Below, in pieces: positions 36,141-45,556 of a stretch of 64,000 nucleotides of DNA. The position numbers and the translations under genes were made by a program. Positions within the stretch are counted from its first letter, which is position 1; each line of letters starts with the position of its first letter. Below the pieces are notes generated by a model. That model ran no database searches and was not told where the DNA came from. It saw nothing but the letters and a program-made list of their open reading frames with translations. The DNA is taken from positions 992,001 to 1,056,000 of the forward strand of contig NZ_CP180212.1 in NCBI RefSeq assembly GCF_047553015.1, written 5' to 3'. The stretch comes from Carnobacterium_A sp047553015 (GTDB lineage Bacteria; Bacillota; Bacilli; Lactobacillales; Carnobacteriaceae).

Positions 36141-38453
36141 ATGGCTAATTTGCGAGTATTTGAATTTGCAAAAAAACACGATTTACCTACTGAAAAAGTG
36201 ATTGAAAAAGCGAATCAATTAGGTTTTAACTATAAAAATCATCTATCTTCAATGGAAGATAAACAAGTTACGATGTTAGATGAAACATTTGCTGCAAACA
36301 AAAAAACGAATGCAGCTACAACGAAAAATCAAGAAGAAACACAAAAAAACACAACACAAAAAGGCGGTAAGGGTATAGTAAACAAACAGAATCAATCCAA
36401 TAATAGTTCTAAACCTGAAACAAAATCAAAACCACTAACTAAAACAGAAAATAGTAAAAAGCCGACTTCAACAACTAGTCGTCCAGCAGCAAAACCAGCT
36501 GAAAAGAAAGCAGCACCGATAGTAAAACGTACAACTAATCCAATGGAGCAAAAAACGACTACCGGAACAAGTGGAAAACGCGGTGGATACCGTGGAGCAC
36601 AAGGTACTCATGGTGGGTTCAACAAACGTAAGAGAAAAGGCAAACGTGGAGAAACAAAACCAGTAGCACCTCCAGTTCCGCGTAAATTCAAAGAGTTACC
36701 AGATGTTTTAGTTTACACTGATGGAATGACTGTAGCAGATATTTCTAAGAAAATTTACCGCGAACCAGCAGAAATTATTAAGAAATTATTCCTACTTGGC
36801 GTTGTAGCAACTTTGAACCAAAGCTTAGATAAAGAAGCTATTGAACTTCTTGCAGCAGAGTATGGAATTGAAACAGAAGAAAAAGTTAAAGTAGATGTAT
36901 CTGATTTAGATGTTTATTTTGAAACAGAAACAATAGAAGAAAATCTGGCAACACGTCCTCCAGTAGTAACAATCATGGGACACGTTGACCACGGTAAAAC
37001 AACTTTGCTAGATTCTTTAAGAAATACAAAAGTTAGTTTAGGCGAAGCTGGTGGTATTACCCAACATATTGGTGCTTATCAAGTGAAATCTAACGGTAAA
37101 ACAATTACTTTCTTAGATACACCTGGACATGCTGCCTTTACGACTATGCGTGCTCGTGGTGCAGATGTTACAGATATCACCATTATTGTTGTAGCTGCTG
37201 ACGATGGAGTTATGCCACAAACGATTGAAGCTATCAACCACGCAAAAGCTGCAGAAGTTCCGATTATTGTAGCGGTTAATAAAATTGATAAGCCTACAGC
37301 TAATCCAGAACGAGTGATGCAAGAACTAACTGAATATGGTTTAATACCAGAATCATGGGGTGGAGATACAATCTTTGTCGAAATTTCAGCTAAATTTGCT
37401 AAGAATTTAGACGAATTGTTAGAAATGATTTTATTAGTTGCAGAAGTAGAAGATCTAAAAGCTGATCCTAAGAGGGCTTCGTTGGGTTCAGTAATTGAAG
37501 CTCGTTTAGATAAAAGTAAGGGCCCTATTGCTACTTTACTTGTCCAAGAAGGAACGCTACGCGTTGGAGACCCAATTGTAGTAGGAAATACTTACGGACG
37601 TGTACGAGTAATGGTTAATGAACTTGGAAGACGTGTTAAAACAGCAGGACCATCTGCTCCAGTAGAAATCACTGGTTTAAATGCCGCACCTCAAGCAGGC
37701 GATCAGTTTGTTGTCTTTGAAGATGAGAAATCAGCCCGTGCAGTTGGTGAAACACGTGCTCAAAAAGCAATGGCTAGCCAACGTCTAGTAACTAATCGTG
37801 TAACATTAGATAATTTATTCTCAAGTTTAGAAGATGGAGAAATAAAAGAAGTGAATGTTATCATTAAAGCAGATGTACAAGGTTCAGCAGAAGCTTTGGC
37901 TTCTAGTTTGCAAAAAATTGAGGTTGAAGGTGTGCGTGTTAAAATCATCCACACAGCAGTCGGAGCTATCAATGAGAGTGATGTTACTTTAGCAGCAGCA
38001 AGTAATGCCATTATTATTGGATTTAACGTGCGACCAACACCACAAGCTAAAGAACAAGCAAGTCAAGAAACAATAGATATTCGTCTGCACCGCATTATCT
38101 ATAACGCAATTGATGAAATTGAAACAGCGATGAAAGGCATGTTAGATCCAGAATATGAAGAAAAAGTTACTGGACAAGTTGTTGTTCGTGAAACATTTGC
38201 AGTTTCTAAAGTTGGAACAATTGCTGGTGGTTTTGTAACAGACGGTCATATTTCTCGTAACAGTAGTATTCGCTTGATCAGAGATAATATCGTTATTTTT
38301 GAAGGCGAATTAGCTAGTTTGAAACGCTTTAAAGATGATGCAAAAGAAGTCAAAAAAGGCTTTGAATGTGGCTTCATGATTAAAGATTACAATGAGTTAA
38401 AAGTAGACGATGTTGTTGAGGCCTACGAAATGGTTGAAATTAAACGCAAATAA
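36141..38453 (+). CDS. infB: translation initiation factor IF-2
   Basis: The 770-residue GTPase places initiator fMet-tRNA on the 30S subunit. It has an N-terminal IF2N domain (residues 1-50), a long Lys/Thr/Asn-rich low-complexity linker (about 50-185), a second IF2N region and the G domain. G motifs are GHVDHGKTT near residue 281, DTPGHAAF near 331 and NKID near 385. Domains II-IV follow. GGAGG precedes ATG 36141. It is the centre of the classical nusA-infB operon. Confidence 0.97.
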   Translation: MANLRVFEFAKKHDLPTEKVIEKANQLGFNYKNHLSSMEDKQVTMLDETFAANKKTNAATTKNQEETQKNTTQKGGKGIVNKQNQSNNSSKPETKSKPLTKTENSKKPTSTTSRPAAKPAEKKAAPIVKRTTNPMEQKTTTGTSGKRGGYRGAQGTHGGFNKRKRKGKRGETKPVAPPVPRKFKELPDVLVYTDGMTVADISKKIYREPAEIIKKLFLLGVVATLNQSLDKEAIELLAAEYGIETEEKVKVDVSDLDVYFETETIEENLATRPPVVTIMGHVDHGKTTLLDSLRNTKVSLGEAGGITQHIGAYQVKSNGKTITFLDTPGHAAFTTMRARGADVTDITIIVVAADDGVMPQTIEAINHAKAAEVPIIVAVNKIDKPTANPERVMQELTEYGLIPESWGGDTIFVEISAKFAKNLDELLEMILLVAEVEDLKADPKRASLGSVIEARLDKSKGPIATLLVQEGTLRVGDPIVVGNTYGRVRVMVNELGRRVKTAGPSAPVEITGLNAAPQAGDQFVVFEDEKSARAVGETRAQKAMASQRLVTNRVTLDNLFSSLEDGEIKEVNVIIKADVQGSAEALASSLQKIEVEGVRVKIIHTAVGAINESDVTLAAASNAIIIGFNVRPTPQAKEQASQETIDIRLHRIIYNAIDEIETAMKGMLDPEYEEKVTGQVVVRETFAVSKVGTIAGGFVTDGHISRNSSIRLIRDNIVIFEGELASLKRFKDDAKEVKKGFECGFMIKDYNELKVDDVVEAYEMVEIKRK

Positions 38454-38501
38454 TTTTTTGCTCTATAAATAAGTAAACAATGATGAAAGTGAGGCAATAT
38501 T

Positions 38502-38849
38502 ATGGCAAATTTTAGAACTGGGCGTGTAGCTCAAGAAATTCAAAAAGAAGTGAATGACATCCTGGTCAAACGTGTGAAAGATCCACGTGTTTCAAATGTC
38601 ACGATTACTGAAGTAAAGGTAACTGGGGATTTGCAACAAGCAACGATTTACTATAGTATTTTATCTGAAAAAGAAAAAGATCTTGAACTTGTTCAGTTAG
38701 GCTTAGATAAAGCAACTGGATTAATTCGAAGAGAATTAGGAAAACGATTGACGTTATATAAAACTCCTGAATTAACTTTTTCTCTTGATGAATCCGTCTT
38801 GTACGGTAGCCGAATTGACGAATTGTTACGTAACTTAAATAAAGAATAA
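38502..38849 (+). CDS. rbfA: ribosome-binding factor A
   Basis: The 115-residue KH-like protein binds 30S precursors and helps 16S 5'-end maturation, also in cold adaptation. Marks are RVAQEIQKEVNDIL near residue 8, VKDPRVSNVTITEV near residue 25 and the C-terminal PELTFSLDES. GTGAGG precedes ATG 38502. Last gene of the operon before a strong terminator. Confidence 0.95.
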   Translation: MANFRTGRVAQEIQKEVNDILVKRVKDPRVSNVTITEVKVTGDLQQATIYYSILSEKEKDLELVQLGLDKATGLIRRELGKRLTLYKTPELTFSLDESVLYGSRIDELLRNLNKE

Positions 38850-38906
38850 TCTGTAAAAGAAAGGTAGTCAGAAAATACCTTTTATATCGTTATTCGAGAA
38901 TAAATA

Positions 38907-38942
38907 AGGGGCTGAGACAATTGTCTCAGCCTTTATTTTTTA
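38907..38942 (+). terminator. rho-independent terminator ending the nusA-rbfA operon
   Basis: The palindrome GGCTGAGACAATTGTCTCAGCC is followed by TTTATTTTTT. It has no A-rich arm of note. Confidence 0.9.
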
Positions 38943-38998
38943 AAACAGCACAATAATATATCGGAAGAAAGTTTCAAAAAAATTGGAGGTTTAATTTA

Positions 38999-39595
38999 AT
39001 GAGTTTATATTCATATATCGGTGTAGAAAAAAAACTAGCTATTCGCCCACCACAAGACCCAAATATTGTTGCCTTAATTGCGCGTGATACGTTAGACGCA
39101 GGAGTAACGGATGAAATGGTTTTGTCTTACCTTCGTACTCAAACGGATAATGAAGCTTTAACGATGAATCAAATTGTCTTTTATGATAAAGAAGCAGAAA
39201 TTGTTGGAACATTTGAAATTTTAGAATTAGTTGAATCAGGTGATATTTTAAAACACTTTGGTACGCCTTATGTCTATCAAACAACAGATTTTCCAGTATG
39301 GGAACCTATTGAAAACGACACGGTAGTTCCAGATGGTTTTACTACAAAAGATGTAGCAGACTACTATAAAATGATGGATGAAGCTCGATCTGTAAATGAC
39401 ACTCAACAAAAGGGCTTTTTATCTTTCTTAACGACTTATTTTAAAGAGTCAAATAAGATTGAGTTGTATAGTTGCTGGGATGGCGATGAATTAAAAAAAG
39501 AAAATTATCGACGTGAATTGAACTTAGAAGTAGCCATGAAAAATAACTTGCTTTTTGACATGCGCGAAAAAGAATTTATTGTTGTTACTAGGTAA
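38999..39595 (+). CDS. hypothetical protein, 198 residues
   Basis: I do not recognise this protein. It has no signal peptide, membrane segment or obvious catalytic motif. It is acidic and likely cytoplasmic, with beta-rich sequence such as QIVFYDKEAEIVGTFEIL near residue 60 and a helical region near 115-150. GGAGG lies 8 bases before ATG 38999, and codon use resembles its neighbours. It sits between the rbfA terminator and truB, where such species-level orphan genes often lie. No terminator was seen after it, so it may be co-transcribed with truB-ribF. Confidence 0.75.
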   Translation: MSLYSYIGVEKKLAIRPPQDPNIVALIARDTLDAGVTDEMVLSYLRTQTDNEALTMNQIVFYDKEAEIVGTFEILELVESGDILKHFGTPYVYQTTDFPVWEPIENDTVVPDGFTTKDVADYYKMMDEARSVNDTQQKGFLSFLTTYFKESNKIELYSCWDGDELKKENYRRELNLEVAMKNNLLFDMREKEFIVVTR

Positions 39596-39683
39596 TAAAA
39601 AAGCATTTATAGTTGTTAATTCACTTTATCTTAATAGAACTTAAATGAAAGAATAAAGTTAAAAAAGAAAGCAGGGATTGATA

Positions 39684-40601
39684 TTGGATGGTATTCTTCC
39701 ATTATGGAAAGAACGTGGAATGACAAGTCACGATTGTGTCTTTAAGCTTAGAAAAATATTAAAAACAAAAAAAATAGGTCATACTGGAACGTTAGATCCT
39801 GATGTTGACGGTGTTTTACCCATTTGTATTGGAAATGCGACTAAAGTAGTTGAGTACATGATGGAAACTGGAAAAAGCTACATTGGAGAGATTACACTAG
39901 GATTTTCAACTACAACCGAAGATAAAAGTGGTGAAGTTGTTGAACGTGTTGCTGTAGAGCAACTGCTTTCAATAGAAGAAATTGATCAGGCAATGGCTAA
40001 CATGGAGGGTGTTATCACTCAAATTCCACCAATGTATTCAGCTGTAAAAGTTAATGGAAAAAGACTTTATGAATACGCAAGAGCAGGTGAAACCGTTGAG
40101 AGGCCTAGTAGGAAAGCAACAATTAAGAGATTTATTCGAACAACGAATCCAATTTTTGATGACAATGAAAAAACAGTATCTTGGAGATTTGAAGTGGACT
40201 GTGGCAAAGGTACGTATGTAAGAACATTATCCGTAGATTTAGGTGCAACTTTAGGTTATCCTGCGCACATGTCTGATTTAACTCGTACTTCAAGCGGAAC
40301 ATTTCAATCGCAAGATTGCTTAACTTTAGCACAGGTAGCTGAAGAAATGGCTAATCAAACAATTCAAGAAAAATTATTTCCATTAGAATATGGGATAAAA
40401 GAGCTTGATTCGGTTGAAATAGACGAAGAATTATGGAACAAAGTTAAAAATGGAGCTGTTTTGCCGTCTAATACTTTTGGTGAGCAAGCTAGTTATCCAT
40501 TAGTTATTATGTATGAAAAGGTAGCTTGGAGTATCTATGGCAAACATCCTGTCAAAGAAGGTCTCGTCAAACCAATAAAAGGATTACGATCATTTCAGTA
40601 A
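39684..40601 (+). CDS. truB: tRNA pseudouridine-55 synthase
   Basis: The 305-residue enzyme makes pseudouridine 55 in the T loop of tRNAs. It has GMTSHDCV near residue 13, the catalytic GHTGTLDPDVDGVLP (Asp in TLDP) near residue 34 and the RLYEYARAG and GTYVRTLS-type segments. The start is a TTG at 39684, 7 bases after AGGG, giving MDGILPLWK as in the family; another TTG at 39678 is too close to that site. It pairs with ribF, the usual arrangement. Confidence 0.95.
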   Translation: MDGILPLWKERGMTSHDCVFKLRKILKTKKIGHTGTLDPDVDGVLPICIGNATKVVEYMMETGKSYIGEITLGFSTTTEDKSGEVVERVAVEQLLSIEEIDQAMANMEGVITQIPPMYSAVKVNGKRLYEYARAGETVERPSRKATIKRFIRTTNPIFDDNEKTVSWRFEVDCGKGTYVRTLSVDLGATLGYPAHMSDLTRTSSGTFQSQDCLTLAQVAEEMANQTIQEKLFPLEYGIKELDSVEIDEELWNKVKNGAVLPSNTFGEQASYPLVIMYEKVAWSIYGKHPVKEGLVKPIKGLRSFQ

Positions 40602-40616
40602 AGGAGCTTTTCTATC

Positions 40617-41564
40617 ATGGAAATTATTAAACTGCGTCACCCTTATACGAAAAGCCAAATTCCTTCAGAGAATATCGTTTTGGCTTTAGGTTTTTTTGAT
40701 GGTGTACATAAAGGCCACCAAGAAGTTATTAATCAAGCAAAACGATTAGCTGTAGAGAATAAGTACGCACTAGCTGTTATGACTTTTAATCAGCATCCGT
40801 CAATTGTTTTTAAAAAAGTAGCACCTGAAGATATGCTTTATTTATCTACCGTAGAAAAAAAAGAAGCACTCATGGCAGATCTAGGTGTAGATATTTTGTA
40901 TGAGATAGAATTCACTTCTTCTTTTGCATCTTTAGATCCTCAAACATTTGTTGATTCGTACATTGTCGGCTTAAATGCAAAAGTAGTTGTTGCAGGTTTT
41001 GATTACACTTATGGGAAAAAAGAAATTGCTTCTATGAAGCACTTACCACAGTACGCTAGAAATCGATTTGATATTAGTGTAATTGAAAAGCAATCAACAA
41101 ATGATGCTAAAATTAGTTCTACTCGAATTAGAAAAGCAATCGATAGTGGAAATGTAGAAGAAGCGAACGATTTATTAGGCTACACTTATGAAGCGACTGG
41201 ACGCGTGATTCATGGCGATGCAAGGGGTAGGTTATTAGGATTTCCGACAGCTAATATTGATGTAGTAAAAGATATACGTCTACCAGCTATTGGTGTCTAT
41301 GTTGTTGAAATACTGGTTGGCGATGAGCGTTATCAAGGAATGGCATCGATTGGACACAATATTACATTCGAGAAAAGTCGTCCTTTAACTGTAGAAGTAT
41401 ATATATTAGACTTCAATCAAAATATATATGGTGAAAAAGTAACCGTTTTTTGGCTACATTATCTCAGAGGGGAATGGAAATTTGACTCTGTAGAAGCCTT
41501 AATTGCCCAGTTGAAAAAAGACGAAGAAGATACAAGACAGTTCTTTCAAGCAGGAAACAAGTAA
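40617..41564 (+). CDS. ribF: bifunctional riboflavin kinase/FAD synthetase
   Basis: The 315-residue protein turns riboflavin into FMN and then FAD. The N-terminal FAD synthetase domain has the nucleotidyltransferase motif GFFDGVHKGH near residue 26 and the ISSTRIR segment near residue 160. The C-terminal flavokinase domain starts near 185 with GRLLGFPTANI. AAAGGAG precedes ATG 40617, 15 bases after truB. Confidence 0.95.
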   Translation: MEIIKLRHPYTKSQIPSENIVLALGFFDGVHKGHQEVINQAKRLAVENKYALAVMTFNQHPSIVFKKVAPEDMLYLSTVEKKEALMADLGVDILYEIEFTSSFASLDPQTFVDSYIVGLNAKVVVAGFDYTYGKKEIASMKHLPQYARNRFDISVIEKQSTNDAKISSTRIRKAIDSGNVEEANDLLGYTYEATGRVIHGDARGRLLGFPTANIDVVKDIRLPAIGVYVVEILVGDERYQGMASIGHNITFEKSRPLTVEVYILDFNQNIYGEKVTVFWLHYLRGEWKFDSVEALIAQLKKDEEDTRQFFQAGNK

Positions 41565-41602
41565 GAATCAGTTAGTCTAGACAATTGATCACAATTAAAA
41601 CC

Positions 41603-41651
41603 AAATACGCTTAATGCTGAGAGGATAAAAATCTTAGTGTTGAGCCTATTT
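41603..41651 (+). repeat. long imperfect hairpin after ribF
   Basis: A 20-bp stem with one C-C mismatch and a few G-U pairs (arms 41603-41622 and 41632-41651) encloses the loop GGATAAAAA. There is no T tail, so it is not a clear intrinsic terminator; it may be a processing or stabilising hairpin at the end of the ribF transcript or part of a small RNA. Confidence 0.6.
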
Positions 41652-41686
41652 GTATGCAATCAGAGCTTAGATAGTTGGTTAATAGG

Positions 41687-41823
41687 TGCACTATAACAGT
41701 ATGTTTATTTAATAAGATGACTAAGTGTTTGACTAAATAAATTAGTGCAACTCTTAAAGGAGTAGTCTTTCAAAGGTAAATGAAGACTTTAGTAGCAAAA
41801 ATAAATCATGCACTAACTTTTTT
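41687..41823 (+). ncRNA. candidate attenuator or small RNA upstream of hrcA
   Basis: TTAGTGCA (41742-41749) pairs with TGCACTAA (41809-41816) followed by CTTTTTT, like a terminator. Inside are two small hairpins: ACTC/GAGT (41750-41763) and AGTCTTTC/GAAGACT (41764-41788). An upstream copy TGCACTA (41687-41693) could pair with the same TTAGTGCA and prevent the terminator. This 365-base gap (41565-41929) holds no open frame. A promoter for such an RNA was not clearly found. Confidence 0.4.
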
Positions 41824-41844
41824 ACATAAAGTAAGTAATAATCG

Positions 41845-41873
41845 TTGACAGGTATCAATATATTTGGTAAATT
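41845..41873 (+). promoter_or_regulatory. vegetative promoter of the hrcA-grpE-dnaK operon
   Basis: A perfect -35 TTGACA (41845-41850), 17-bp spacer and -10 TAAATT (41868-41873) with an upstream TGG that gives an extended -10. Confidence 0.8.
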
Positions 41874-41883
41874 AATACTTGTG

Positions 41884-41910
41884 TTAGCACTCAGCTATCT
41901 TAAGTGCTAA
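41884..41910. promoter_or_regulatory. CIRCE operator (HrcA binding site)
   Basis: TTAGCACTC-N9-AAGTGCTAA matches the CIRCE consensus TTAGCACTC-N9-GAGTGCTAA with one mismatch in the right arm. It lies just after the transcription start of hrcA, so HrcA represses its own operon until heat shock. Confidence 0.93.
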
Positions 41911-41929
41911 ATAAAGAGGTGATCTTATT

Positions 41930-42967
41930 ATGTTGACAGAAAGACAAATTCTCATATTAAAATCCATCATTTTTCTCTACACAAATTATGGCACCCCAAT
42001 CGGATCTAAGACATTGATGAATGAAGCAGGGTTAAGTTATAGTTCAGCTACTATTCGCAATGAAATGGTTCGTTTGGAGGTGCTAGGGTTCATTGAAAAA
42101 ACTCATTCTTCTTCAGGAAGGATCCCTTCAATCAAAGGGTATCGTTTTTACGTTGACCATCTTCTTCACCCGATAGAAGTTCAGCAAAAAGATTTAATCA
42201 CAATTAAAAAATCATTTAGTAATGAGTACCACCAATTAGATGAAATTGTTATTCAATCTGCTGAACTGCTCTCTCAATTAACTAGTTATACTGCTATTTC
42301 TCTGGGACCTGAGTTAAAAGATAGTCGACTGACTGGTTTCAGATTAGTCCCATTAACTGAAAATAAAGTAATGGTGATACTAGTAACAGATAAAGGGCAT
42401 GTACAAAATCAGATGTTTTCTTTACCGAAAACAATCCAGCCTAGAGATTTAGAAAAAATGGTGACTATTTTTAATGAACGATTAGTGGGTCATACCTTAA
42501 TCGAAGTATTTAAAAAACTCGAGACAGAAATCCCTGCATTAATAAATAAATATGCTAAATCAGCAGCAGGTATTTCTTCAGCACTTGACACCTTTATTCT
42601 GCAAGCTGGACGCGATCAGATACATGTTGGAGGAAGAATGAATATGCTAGACTATTCTAATGGAATGAATGTTGAAAAATTCAAATTGATTTACTCATTA
42701 ATGGAGGATCAACATGACCTAGCACATTTATTAACGCCTCCTCAGAGTGGAATTGAGGTAAAGATTGGTCAAGAGTTAGATGATGAACGATTTGAGGGAT
42801 TTAGTTTGATAACTGCAAGCTATAACGTTATAGGTTATGGAACAGGAATGATTGCTTTGTTAGGACCGACTAGCATGCCATATTCAAAAATGATTAGCTT
42901 AGTCGATGTTTTTAGAAATGAGCTTTCAAAAAAAGTAATTGATTACTACCATTCGATGGAAGATTAA
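41930..42967 (+). CDS. hrcA: heat-inducible transcription repressor HrcA
   Basis: The 345-residue repressor binds CIRCE; GroEL-type chaperones help it fold and so couple its activity to stress. It has a winged-helix start (MLTERQILILKSIIFLY, then GLSYSSATIRNEM near residue 37), HSSSGRIPS near residue 62 and the C-terminal dimer domain ending in PTSMPYSKMISLVD. GAGGTG precedes ATG 41930. First gene of hrcA-grpE-dnaK, 20 bases after its CIRCE. Confidence 0.97.
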   Translation: MLTERQILILKSIIFLYTNYGTPIGSKTLMNEAGLSYSSATIRNEMVRLEVLGFIEKTHSSSGRIPSIKGYRFYVDHLLHPIEVQQKDLITIKKSFSNEYHQLDEIVIQSAELLSQLTSYTAISLGPELKDSRLTGFRLVPLTENKVMVILVTDKGHVQNQMFSLPKTIQPRDLEKMVTIFNERLVGHTLIEVFKKLETEIPALINKYAKSAAGISSALDTFILQAGRDQIHVGGRMNMLDYSNGMNVEKFKLIYSLMEDQHDLAHLLTPPQSGIEVKIGQELDDERFEGFSLITASYNVIGYGTGMIALLGPTSMPYSKMISLVDVFRNELSKKVIDYYHSMED

Positions 42968-42987
42968 TCAAAAAGGAGCGATGTAGG

Positions 42988-43539
42988 ATGACTGAAAATC
43001 AAGAAGAAACAAATCATACTATCAGTGAAGATTCCCTTGAAACGGTTGAAGAACTTCAATCTCAAGAGAATGAAATTACAGAGGAAATAGATGAAGTAGA
43101 GAAAATGAAAAATGAGTTAAGTGAGAAAGAAGATCAATACCTACGTTTGCAAGCGGAGCTAGCTAACATACGAAAAAGAAATCAAAAAGAAAAAGAAGAT
43201 ACTGCTAAGTATCGTTCTCAATCACTAGCTACCGAGTTATTACCGGTAATAGATAACTTAGAACGTGCTTTAGCTATTGAAGTTACAGACGATCAAGGTG
43301 AAAGCTTGAAAAAAGGTTTAGAGATGGTAATGGAATCCTTCAAAGTAGCTTTAAAAAATGAAGGCATTGAAGTTCTTGACCCATTGAATCAGCCTTTTGA
43401 TCCAAATTATCATCAGGCGATACAAACAGCACCTTTAGAAGAAGGTCAAGAAGCCGATACAGTTGTAAATGTATTTCAAAAAGGGTACTCTTTAAAAGAT
43501 CGAGTTTTGAGACCAGCAATGGTTATTGTTGCTCAATAA
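42988..43539 (+). CDS. grpE: GrpE nucleotide exchange factor
   Basis: The 183-residue cochaperone releases ADP from DnaK. An acidic, disordered N-terminus (1-45) leads to a long coiled coil (about 45-95) and a beta domain with PFDPNYHQAIQ near residue 134 and the GYSLKDRVLRPAMVIV end. AAAAGGAG precedes ATG 42988, 20 bases after hrcA. Confidence 0.96.
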   Translation: MTENQEETNHTISEDSLETVEELQSQENEITEEIDEVEKMKNELSEKEDQYLRLQAELANIRKRNQKEKEDTAKYRSQSLATELLPVIDNLERALAIEVTDDQGESLKKGLEMVMESFKVALKNEGIEVLDPLNQPFDPNYHQAIQTAPLEEGQEADTVVNVFQKGYSLKDRVLRPAMVIVAQ

Positions 43540-43592
43540 ACACTCAAAATTAAAAAGTAAAAAATAAACTATACTAAAAGGGGTAATTAAAG

Positions 43593-45419
43593 ATGAGTAA
43601 AATAATTGGTATTGACTTAGGTACAACAAATTCAGCAGTAGCTATTTTAGAAGGTGGAGAAGCTAAAATTGTAGCGAATCCAGAAGGAAATAGAACGACG
43701 CCCTCTGTTGTCGCATTTAAAAATGGAGAAATGCAAGTAGGGGAAGTTGCAAAACGTCAAGCAGTTACAAATCCCAATACAATTGGCTCAATCAAACGTC
43801 ACATCGGTGAGTCTGGTTATACTGTTGATGTTGATGGCAAAAAATACACGCCTCAAGAGATTTCAGCAACAATTTTACAATATTTAAAAGGATATGCTGA
43901 AAGTTATTTAGGAGAAAAAGTAGATAAAGCTGTTATTACTGTCCCAGCTTATTTTAACGATGCACAGCGCCAAGCAACTAAAGATGCTGGTAAAATTGCT
44001 GGATTAGAAGTAGAAAGAATTATCAATGAGCCTACTGCAGCTGCATTAGCATACGGTTTAGATAAAACAGATAAAGAAGAGAAAGTACTTGTATTTGACC
44101 TTGGTGGTGGTACTTTTGACGTTTCGATTCTTGAATTAGGTGACGGCGTGTTTGACGTTCTTTCAACAGCTGGAGATAACCATTTAGGTGGAGACGACTT
44201 TGATGAAAAAATTATTGATTATTTAGCAGCAGAATTTAAAAAAGATAATGGCATAGACTTATCAAAAGATAAAATGGCCGTTCAACGTTTGAAAGATGCA
44301 GCTGAAAAAGCTAAAAAAGATTTATCAGGTGTAACGTCAACACAAATCAGTTTACCATTTATTACAGCTGGAGAAGCTGGACCTTTACACTTAGAAATTA
44401 ACTTAACACGTGCTAAATTTGATGAATTAACTTATGATTTAGTAGAACGTACAAAAAATCCAGTTCGTCAAGCTCTAAAAGATGCGGGTCTTTCTGCTTC
44501 TGAAGTAGACGAGATCATCTTGGTTGGTGGCTCTACTCGTATTCCTGCAGTAGTGGAAGCTGTTCGCAAAGAAACAGGCAAAGAACCAAATAAATCAGTT
44601 AACCCTGACGAAGTAGTTGCTATGGGAGCTGCTATTCAAGCGGGTGTTCTAACGGGTGATGTTAAAGACATCGTTTTACTAGATGTTACACCATTATCAT
44701 TAGGAATTGAAACAATGGGTAGTGTGTTTACAAAATTAATTGACAGAAATACAACGATTCCAACAACGAAATCTCAAGTATTCTCAACAGCAGCAGATAA
44801 CCAACCTGCAGTTGACGTACATGTTTTACAAGGTGAGCGTCCAATGGCTGCAGATAATAAGACACTTGGCCGTTTCCAATTGACAGATATTCCTGCAGCT
44901 CCTCGTGGCATTCCACAAATTGAAGTATCATTTGATATCGATAAAAACGGAATCGTTAACGTGCGTGCAAAAGATTTAGGAACTCAAAAAGAACAAACCA
45001 TTACAATTAAATCATCATCTGGTCTTTCTGATGAAGAGATTGAGCGTATGGTTAAAGATGCTGAAGCAAATGCTGAAGCAGATAAAGTACGTAAAGAAGA
45101 AGTTGATTTACGCAATGAAGTTGACCAATTGTTGTTCCAAGTAGACAAAACGTTAGCTGAATTAGAAGGAAAAGTAGACGAAGAAGAAGTTAAAAAAGCT
45201 GAAGGCGTGCGTGATGAATTAAAAGCAGCCGTTGAATCAAATGATTTAGAAGCTATGAAAACTAAACGTGATGAATTAAATGAAATCGTTCAAGCTTTAA
45301 CAGTTAAACTTTATGAACAAGCTGCACAAGCTCAATCTGAAGAACAACCAGAAGCTGACCAACCAGGAGACGACAATGTTGTTGACGCTGATTTTGAAGA
45401 AGTAGATGACAATAAATAA
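43593..45419 (+). CDS. dnaK: Hsp70 chaperone DnaK
   Basis: The 608-residue chaperone binds unfolded peptides in an ATP cycle with DnaJ and GrpE. It has GIDLGTTNSAVA at the start, the phosphate-2 motif FDLGGGTFDVSIL near residue 172, the adenosine motif ILVGGSTRIPAV near residue 310, the linker VVLLDV-type segment (here IVLLDVTPLSLG) near residue 360, and the substrate and lid domains. The C-terminal tail is acidic and ends EEVDDNK. AAAGGGG precedes ATG 43593. Confidence 0.98.
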   Translation: MSKIIGIDLGTTNSAVAILEGGEAKIVANPEGNRTTPSVVAFKNGEMQVGEVAKRQAVTNPNTIGSIKRHIGESGYTVDVDGKKYTPQEISATILQYLKGYAESYLGEKVDKAVITVPAYFNDAQRQATKDAGKIAGLEVERIINEPTAAALAYGLDKTDKEEKVLVFDLGGGTFDVSILELGDGVFDVLSTAGDNHLGGDDFDEKIIDYLAAEFKKDNGIDLSKDKMAVQRLKDAAEKAKKDLSGVTSTQISLPFITAGEAGPLHLEINLTRAKFDELTYDLVERTKNPVRQALKDAGLSASEVDEIILVGGSTRIPAVVEAVRKETGKEPNKSVNPDEVVAMGAAIQAGVLTGDVKDIVLLDVTPLSLGIETMGSVFTKLIDRNTTIPTTKSQVFSTAADNQPAVDVHVLQGERPMAADNKTLGRFQLTDIPAAPRGIPQIEVSFDIDKNGIVNVRAKDLGTQKEQTITIKSSSGLSDEEIERMVKDAEANAEADKVRKEEVDLRNEVDQLLFQVDKTLAELEGKVDEEEVKKAEGVRDELKAAVESNDLEAMKTKRDELNEIVQALTVKLYEQAAQAQSEEQPEADQPGDDNVVDADFEEVDDNK

Positions 45420-45437
45420 GCAACAAATAAGATGATA

Positions 45438-45476
45438 AAGAAAAAGCCAAGGCAAAATGCTTTTGGCTTTTTCTTC
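45438..45476 (+). terminator. terminator between dnaK and dnaJ
   Basis: AAGAAAAAGCCAA pairs with TTGGCTTTTTCTT around a short GC-containing loop that also pairs (GCA/TGC). It implies that dnaJ gets read-through or has a promoter of its own; no CIRCE lies between them. Confidence 0.8.
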
Positions 45477-45556
45477 TAGATATGATATGCTCTTAAAGTT
45501 GAGTTTTAGTAATCGTATTCTATGAAGAATTATCTTTGTGGCGATGGAGGGATAGT

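Noticed and set aside
41565..41929. 6S RNA, tmRNA, SRP RNA or RNase P RNA in the ribF-hrcA gap
   Set aside because: None of the conserved core sequences of these RNAs was found there.
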